From: Rutidosis leptorrhynchoides
Taxonomy: Eukaryota; Streptophyta; Magnoliopsida; Asterales; Asteraceae
NCBI RefSeq assembly: GCF_046630445.1
Contig: NC_092342.1
Location: 84,575,001 to 84,639,000, forward strand
Length of the DNA stretch: 64,000 nucleotides
Direction of reading: 5' to 3'
In this document: in pieces, positions 57,587 to 64,000 of the stretch
Position numbering within the stretch: position 1 is the stretch's first letter
How the letters are laid out: each line of letters opens with the position of its first letter
Position numbers and translations under genes: made by a program
The notes under the pieces: model-generated
Seen by the model: the letters and a program-made list of their open reading frames with translations, nothing else
Database searches by the model: none
Told to the model about the DNA's origin: nothing

Positions 57587-59592
57587 TTAAGCTGTTGAAG
57601 GTATTGACGAATCTTCTGGAAATAGATGCGGGTATTTCTTCTTCATCTGATCTTCACGCTCCCAGGTGAACTCGGGTCCTCTACGAGCATTCCATCGAAC
57701 CTTAACAATTGGTATCTTGTTTTGCTTAAGTCTTTTAACCTCACGATCCATTATTTCGACTGGTTCTTCGATGAATTGAAGTTTTTCGTTGATTTGGATT
57801 TCATCTAACGGAATAGTGAGATCTTCTTTAGCAAAACATTTCTTTAAATTCGAGACGTGGAAAGTGTTATGTACAGCTGCGAGTTGTTGAGGTAACTCTA
57901 GTCGGTAAGCTACTGGTCCGACACGATCAATAATCTTGAATGGTCCAATATACCTTGGATTTAATTTCCCTCGTTTACCAAATCGAACAACGCCTTTCCA
58001 AGGTGCAACTTTAAGCATGACCATCTCTCCAATTTCAAATTCTATATCTTTTCTTTTAATGTCAGCGTAGCTCTTTTGTCGACTTTGGGCGGTTTTCAAC
58101 CGTTGTTGAATTTGGATGATCTTCTCGGTAGTTTCTTGTATAATCTCCGGACCCGTAATCTGTCTATCCCCCACTTCACTCCAACAAATCGGAGACCTGC
58201 ACTTTCTACCATAAAGTGCTTCAAACGGCGCCATCTCAATGCTTGAATGGTAGCTGTTGTTGTAGGAAAATTCTGCTAACGGTAGATGTCGATCCCAACT
58301 GTTTCCGAAATCAATAACACTTGCTCGTAGCATGTCTTCAAGCGTTTGTATCGTCCTTTCGCTCTGCCCATCAGTTTGTGGATGATAGGCAGTACTCATG
58401 TCTAGACGAGTTCCTAATGCTTGCTGTAATGTCTGCCAGAATCTTGAAATAAATCTGCCATCCCTATCAGAGATAATAGAGATTGGTATTCCATGTCTGG
58501 AGACGACTTCCTTCAAATACAGTCGTGCTAACTTCTCCATCTTGTCATCTTCTCTTATTGGTAGGAAGTGTGCTGATTTGGTGAGACGATCAACTATTAC
58601 CCAAATAGTATCAAAACCACTTGCAGTCCTTGGCAATTTAGTGATGAAATCCATGGTAATGTTTTCCCATTTCCATTCCGGGATTTCGGGTTGTTGAAGT
58701 AGACCTGATGGTTTCTGATGCTCAGCTTTGACCTTAGAACACGTCAAACATTCTCCTACGTATTTAGCAACATCGGCTTTCATACCCGGCCACCAAAAAT
58801 GTTTCTTGAGATCCTTGTACATCTTCCCCGTTCCAGGATGTATTGAGTATCTGGTTTTATGAGCTTCTCTAAGTACCATTTCTCTCATATCTCCAAATTT
58901 TGGTACCCAAATCCTTTTAGCCCTATACCGGGTTCCGTCTTCCCGAATATTAAGATGCTTCTCCGATCCTTTGGGTATTTCATCCTTTAAATTTCCCTCT
59001 TTTAAAACTCCTTGTTGCGCCTCCTTTATTTGAGTAGTAATGTTATTATGAATCATTATATTCATAGATTTTACTCGAATGGGTTCTCTGTCCTTCCTGC
59101 TCAAGGCATCGGCTACCACATTTGCCTTCCCCGGGTGGTAACGAATCTCAAAGTCGTAATCATTCAATAATTCAATCCACCTACGCTGCCTCATATTCAG
59201 TTGTTTCTGATTAAATATGTGTTGAAGACTTTTGTGGTCGGTATATATAATACTTTTGACCCCATATAAGTAGTGCCTCCAAGTCTTTAATGCAAAAACA
59301 ACCGCGCCTAATTCCAAATCATGCGTCGTATAATTTTGTTCGTGAATCTTCAATTGTCTAGACGCATAAGCAATCACCTTCGTTCGTTGCATTAATACAC
59401 AACCGAGACCTTGCTTTGATGCATCACAATAAATCACAAAATCATCATTCCCTTCAGGCAATGACAATATAGGTGCCGTAGTTAGCTTTTTCTTCAATAA
59501 CTGAAACGCTTTCTCTTGTTCATCATTCCATTCAAATTTCTTCCCTTTATGCGTTAATGCAGTCAAGGGTTTTGCTATTCTGGAAAAATGTC
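57587..59592 (-). pseudogene. RNase H and integrase part of gypsy pol (element D)
   Basis: The minus-strand frame is open to 57587. It begins in sense at about 59592 with [19 protein letters not shown]. RNase H shows [15 protein letters not shown] and [11 protein letters not shown]. Integrase has the HHCC region [20 protein letters not shown]...CLTCSKVK, the core [15 protein letters not shown] and [15 protein letters not shown], then the GPF/Y-type RYIGPFKI. The end [17 protein letters not shown] is a reduced chromodomain as in Tekay-type elements. Because of the frameshift it cannot be made in continuity with reverse transcriptase from this copy. Confidence 0.9.
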
Positions 59593-61307
59593 TTGGATGA
59601 ACCTTCTGTAGTAACCAGCTAGTCCTAAAAACTGGCGTATGTGTTTCGGAGTTTTCGGGGTTTCCCACTTTTCAACAGTTTCTATCTTTGCCGGATCCAC
59701 CTTAATACCTTCTTTGTTCACTATGTGACCGAGGAATTGAACTTCTTCCAACCAAAATGCACACTTTGAAAACTTAGCGTACAATTCTTCTTTCCTCAAT
59801 ACTTCTAACACCTTTCTCAAATGTTCACCGTGTTCTTGGTCATTCTTTGAGTAAATAAGTATGTCATCAATGAAAACAATGACAAACTTGTCAAGGTATG
59901 GTCCACACACTCGGTTTATAAGGTCCATGAACACAGCTGGTGCATTAGTTAAACCAAACGGCATGACCATAAACTCGTAATGACCGTAACGTGTTCTGAA
60001 AGCAGTCTTTGGAATATCATCTTCTTTCACCCGCATTTGATGATACCCGGAACGTAAGTCAATCTTTGAATAAATAGACGAGCCTTGTAGTTGATCAAAT
60101 AAGTCGTCGATTCTCGGTAGTGGGTAGCGGTTCTTGATGGTAAGTTTGTTCAACTCTCGGTAGTCGATACACAACCTGAATGTACCATCTTTCTTCTTGA
60201 CAAACAAAACAGGAGCTCCCCACGGTGATGTGCTTGGTCGAATGAAACCACGCTCTAAAAGTTCTTGTAATTGGCTTTGCAGTTCTTTCATCTCGCTGGG
60301 TGCGAGTCTGTAAGGAGCACGAGCTATTGGTGCAGCTCCTGGTACAAGATCTATTTGAAATTCAACGGATCGATGTGGGGGTAATCCCGGTAATTCTTTT
60401 GGAAATACATCGGGAAATTCTTTTGCAATGGGAACATCATTGATGCTCTTTTCTTCAGTTTGTACTTTCTCGACGTGTGCTAGAACAGCATAGCAACCTT
60501 TTCTTATTAGTTTTTGTGCCTTCAAATTACTAATAAGATGTAGCTTCGTGTTGCCCTTTTCTCCGTACACCATTAAGGGTTTTCCTTTTTCTCGTATAAT
60601 GCGAATTGCATTTTTGTAACAAACGATCTCCGCTTTCACTTCTTTCAACCAGTCCATACCGATTATCACATCAAAACTCCCTAACTCTACTGGTATCAAA
60701 TCAATCTTAAATGTTTCGCTAACCAGTTTAATTTCTCGATTCCGACATATATTATCTGCTGAAATTAATTTACCATTTGCTAATTCGAGTAAAAATTTAC
60801 TATCCAAAGGCGTCAATGGACAACTTATTTTAGCACAAAAATCTCTACTCATATAGCTTCTATCCGCACCCGAATCAAATAAAACGTAAGCAGATTTATT
60901 GTCAATAAGAAACGTACCCGTAACAAGCTCCGGGTCTTCCTGTGCCTCTGCCGCATTAATATTGAAAACTCTTCCGCGGCCTTGTCCATTCGTGTTCTCC
61001 TGGTTCGGGCAATTTCTAATAATGTGCCCCGGTTTTCCACATTTATAACAAACTACATTGGCATAACTTGCTCCGACACTACTTGCTCCGCCATTACTCG
61101 TTCCGACACCATTTGTTCCTTTCGTTCTATTAACCCCTGGTCCGTAGACCTCACACTTCGCCACGCTATGACCATTTCTTTTACACTTGTTGCAAAATTT
61201 GGTGCAGAACCCCGAGTGATACTTTTCACACCTTTGGCATAGCTGCTTCTGATTGTTGTTGTTGTTGTTGCGGTTATTATTGTTGTTGGGATGATTGTTG
61301 TAGTTGC

Positions 61308-61344
<37 letters not shown>

Positions 61345-62178
61345 GGGCCGTTTGTTGTAGTTGCGATTGATGTTGCGATTGTTGGGATAATTGTTGCGAT
61401 TATTGTTGTAATTGCTGTTGTTGTTGTATTGGTGATTCTTATTACCGTTTTCCTCCCACTTTCTTTTGACTTGCTTTACATTGGCCTCTTCAACAGTCTG
61501 TTCTTTAATTCTTTCTTCAATCTGGTTCACTAGTTTGTGAGCCATTCTACATGCCTGTTGTATAGAGGCGGGCTCGTGTGAACTTATATCTTCTTGGATT
61601 CTTTCCGGTAATCCTTTCACAAACGCGTCGATCTTCTCTTCCTCATCTTCGAATGCTCCCGGACACAATAGGCACAATTCTGTGAATCGTCTTTCGTACG
61701 TGGTAATATCAAATCCTTGGGTTCGTAACCCTCTAAGTTCTGTCTTGAGCTTATTGACCTCGGTTCTGGGACGGTACTTCTCATTCATCAAGTGCTTGAA
61801 TGCTGACCACGGTAGTGCGTACGCATCGTCTTGTCCCACTTGCTCTAGATAGGTATTCCACCATGTTAACGCAGAACCTGTGAAGGTATGCGTAGCGTAC
61901 TTCACTTTGTCCTCTTCAGTACACTTACTTATGGCAAACACCGATTCGACCTTCTCGGTCCACCGTTTCAATCCGATCGGTCCTTCGGTTCCATCAAATT
62001 CCAAAGGTTTGCAGGCAGTGAATTCTTTATAGGTGCATCCTACACGATTTCCTGTACTGCTAGATCCAAGGTTATTGTTGGTATGTAGCGCAGCCTGTAC
62101 TGCGGCTATGTTTGAAGCTAGAAAAGTACGGAATTCCTCTTCATTCATATTCACGGTGTGTCGAGTAGTCGGTGCCAT
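59575..62178 (-). pseudogene. Gag-protease-reverse transcriptase part of gypsy polyprotein (element D)
   Basis: The start is placed at the ATG at 62178 ([16 protein letters not shown]), not at an upstream in-frame codon. The gag domain has [20 protein letters not shown]. An asparagine-rich linker encoded by AAC repeats (near 61260-61430) precedes knuckles [14 protein letters not shown] and [14 protein letters not shown]. Protease shows FDSGADRSY. Reverse transcriptase runs from [14 protein letters not shown] through [20 protein letters not shown] to [11 protein letters not shown]. The frame shifts within a run of five T (59583-59590) and ends falsely at 59575. Confidence 0.9.
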
Positions 62179-62310
62179 TTCCTTCAAAATAGTCAAATGG
62201 AACAAGTTAATCATACAGAATATTAAGAGTAGTTAATAGTATTTCGTAGCATAATATGAACTCATTTATAAAAGCTTTTTCTTCATATTAGCGTTTTATA
62301 AGTTTAAATT

Positions 62311-62331
62311 CGGGTAGTACCTACCCGTTAA
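62311..62331 (-). other. Second polypurine-tract-like site upstream of gag in element D
   Basis: AGTACCTACCCGTTAA (62316-62331, plus strand) is identical to the 16 bases at the true polypurine tract and LTR junction (57551-57566). Here it forms a perfect hairpin CGGGTAG/CTACCCG (62311-62327). It lies between the F-box-like frame and gag. No LTR follows it. Confidence 0.6.
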
Positions 62332-62519
62332 GTTCATACTTAGTAGCTAATATACAATTCAACTACTACAATTCTATATGAAAAACTGATTATAATAATA
62401 TTTCGCGTTCAAACTTTTATACAATATTTTACAAACTTACAATACCGCTTATTTTACATAAAGCATGAAATATAGCACACAATAACTTTGATACAAGATA
62501 GTTGTGAAGACAATTCTAG

Positions 62520-63203
62520 CTAGTACACAAGTCGTTCAGCAAAGGCAATAAAGACACGTAATTCATACGTCCAGAAACAAGTCATGCATTCTGGTTTTAC
62601 TAGGACTACTTCCCATCCTTGGTCTTGTGCAACATAACCGTTATGGCCGTTGATAAGACAGCGTGTTGTAACGTCATCAAAGGGACGAGGGTTACGTAAT
62701 GTCCAACAGTCCCGTAACAATCTAAAAACCTCATTTCTTACCCCAATTACCGACTCCGTCACTTGTGGGAACGTTTTGTTTAATAGTTGTAGCCCGATGT
62801 TCTTGTTCTCACTTTGGTGAGAAGCGAACATTACTAATCCGTAAGCATAACATGCTTCTTTATGTTGCATGTTAGCCGCTTTTTCTAAATCACGAAGTCC
62901 AATATTCGGATATATTGAGTCAAAATAATTTCTTAACCCGTTGCGTAAAATAGCATTTGGGTTCCCCGCAATATATGCGTCAAAGTAAACACATCGTAAC
63001 TTATGGGTTTCCCAATGTGATATCCCCCATCTTTCAAACGAAAGTCTCTTATAAACCAAGATATTCTTGGAACGTTCTTCGAATGTCTTACAAACTGATC
63101 TCGCCTTAAATAGTTGTGCCGAGGAATTCTGACCGACTCTAGACAAGATTTCATCAATCATGTCTCCGGGTAGGTCTCTTAAAATATTGGGTTGTCTATC
63201 CAT
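62520..63203 (-). CDS. F-box-like protein, 227 residues, inside element D
   Basis: The frame starts MDRQPNILRDLPGDMIDEIL and is uninterrupted to 62520. Residues about 8-52 look like an F-box (LPGDMIDEILSRVG...LFKARSVCKTFEERS). Further on, LRDLEKAANMQHKEACYAYG resembles a Sel1-type helical repeat, a pairing seen in the plant family of At2g35280-like F-box proteins. F-box proteins normally bring substrates to SCF ubiquitin ligases; any activity here is inference. It sits on the same strand as gag, about 340 bases upstream of it, and 137 bases after the acidic frame. It could be a captured host gene or a standard accessory frame of this retrotransposon family. Confidence 0.65.
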   Translation of the reverse strand: MDRQPNILRDLPGDMIDEILSRVGQNSSAQLFKARSVCKTFEERSKNILVYKRLSFERWGISHWETHKLRCVYFDAYIAGNPNAILRNGLRNYFDSIYPNIGLRDLEKAANMQHKEACYAYGLVMFASHQSENKNIGLQLLNKTFPQVTESVIGVRNEVFRLLRDCWTLRNPRPFDDVTTRCLINGHNGYVAQDQGWEVVLVKPECMTCFWTYELRVFIAFAERLVY

Positions 63204-63339
63204 TTTGTGTTTTTAAACTGTAAAATAGACAAGAGTTAGATTCATAAAAAAATACTTATTAATACAAGCAATTTTTACATATATCATAAAGCATAAGCAC
63301 ACTATATTACATATATTACACCACACGAATACAACTATC

Positions 63340-63954
63340 TTATTCCGACTCGCTCGTTTCTTCTTCTTCAGTTTTGGTTCGTTTTTCCAAGTTTCTAGGG
63401 ATATATGATGTTCCCCTAATACTAACTGTCGTTGTCCACATTGGTTTAGAAAAACCTGGTGGTTTAGAGGTTCCCGGGTCATTGTTACAACTTAAGGACT
63501 TCGGGGGTTGACGATACATATAAAGTTCATCGGGGTTGGAATTAGATTTCTCTATTTTTATGCCCTTTCCCTTATTATTTTCTTTTGCCTTTTTAAATTC
63601 AGTTGGGGTAATTTCTATAACATCATCGGAATTCTCGTCGGAATCCGATTCATCGGAGAATTGGTAATCCTCCCAATATTTTGCTTCCTTGGCGGAAACA
63701 CCATTGACCATAATTAACCTTGGTCGGTTGGTTGAGGATTCTCTTTTACTTAACCGTTTTATTATTTCCCCCACCGGTTCTATTTCTTCTTCCGGTTCCG
63801 ATTCTTCTTCCGGTTCCGATTCTTCTTCCGGTTCCGACTCTTCTTCCGGTTCCTCTTCGGGAACTTGTGAATCAGTCCACGAATCATTCCAATTTACATT
63901 TGACTCTTCATTATTATTAGGTGAGTCAATGGGACCTGTTCTAGAGGTAGACAT
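63340..63954 (-). CDS. Acidic repeat protein, 204 residues, inside element D
   Basis: Starts MSTSRTGPIDSPNNNEESNV at 63954. Residues about 32-58 are tandem EPEEES repeats encoded by an 18-bp unit (about 63780-63860). A second acidic patch (SDESDSDENSDDVIEI) follows, then a lysine-rich stretch and a proline-rich end. I recognise no domain. Acidic, disordered character suggests a nuclear or chromatin-binding role, but this is a guess. The gag remnant of element F and the leader of G also contain acidic or serine-rich text in comparable positions, so it may be a family trait of these elements. Confidence 0.5.
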   Translation of the reverse strand: MSTSRTGPIDSPNNNEESNVNWNDSWTDSQVPEEEPEEESEPEEESEPEEESEPEEEIEPVGEIIKRLSKRESSTNRPRLIMVNGVSAKEAKYWEDYQFSDESDSDENSDDVIEITPTEFKKAKENNKGKGIKIEKSNSNPDELYMYRQPPKSLSCNNDPGTSKPPGFSKPMWTTTVSIRGTSYIPRNLEKRTKTEEEETSESE

Positions 63955-64000
63955 CTATCATATAATATCAAACGCGTTAAGATATTAATATATCACATAA

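Larger units (their letters stand above)
54296..64000 (-). mobile_element. Element D: Tekay-like Ty3/gypsy retrotransposon, minus strand, partial
   Basis: From right to left on the minus strand: acidic frame, F-box-like frame, gag-protease-reverse transcriptase, RNase H-integrase, polypurine tract, 3' LTR. The 5' LTR is not in the window. Domain order and the short chromodomain-like C-terminus place it with Tekay/Del-type chromoviruses. One frameshift splits gag-pol. Confidence 0.85.

Noticed and set aside
61291..61533. Plus-strand frame of valine-rich text (VVVVVV)
   Set aside because: It is the antisense of the AAC-repeat asparagine linker in the gag of element D.
63689..63988. Plus-strand serine/glycine repeat frame
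   Set aside because: It is the antisense of the acidic EPEEES repeat, which is in line with the D coding strand and has a better start and composition.

Overview
The window looks like intergenic DNA from a large, repeat-rich flowering-plant genome. The LTR families seem familiar from the daisy family (Asteraceae), but that placement is recall, not a search. I find no ordinary host gene that I would defend. Nearly everything legible is transposable-element DNA, and almost every long open frame belongs to a retrotransposon.

Left part (1-17.9 kb). Two LTRs of one family lie head to head and form a long inverted repeat (1-2900). A minus-strand Ty3/gypsy 5' LTR rich in microsatellites follows (3616-7117). 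Then come small DNA elements, several bounded by long (TA)n tracts (7.3-10.5 kb), two Stowaway-like MITEs, three foldback elements, a tRNA-like SINE, a PIF/Harbinger-like element with a MITE inside it, a LINE fragment and a degenerate tandem array. Stretches without a gene are AT-rich and otherwise featureless.

Right part (17.9-64 kb). This is a stack of nested LTR retrotransposons whose order can be read from 5-bp target duplications. A decayed minus-strand Tekay-like gypsy element (F, from 17869) is interrupted at 23716 by Athila-like element A1. A1 shares a middle LTR (50207-51335) with a second copy, A2, giving a tandem LTR-internal-LTR-internal arrangement. A1 carries gag-only element B (26545-35034, target repeat GAAGA) and, further on, minus-strand element C (37303-49152, target repeat CTATC). 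C in turn contains Ty1/copia element E (39093-43979, target repeat ATTTT). A2 is cut at 54296 by minus-strand Tekay-like element D, which runs off the window end. D carries gag-pol with one frameshift and, upstream of gag on the same strand, an F-box-like and an acidic reading frame.

How the parts relate. Only D and E have recognisable polymerase genes, and both are disabled by a few mutations. A (gag plus protease), B (gag only) and C (no protein) lack a polymerase and would need enzymes from relatives. The most unusual signal is in B: its non-coding DNA is a near-continuous run of short perfect hairpins, including a repeated three-way-junction unit whose stems change sequence while pairing is kept. 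That pattern suggests selection on RNA or single-strand structure rather than on protein.
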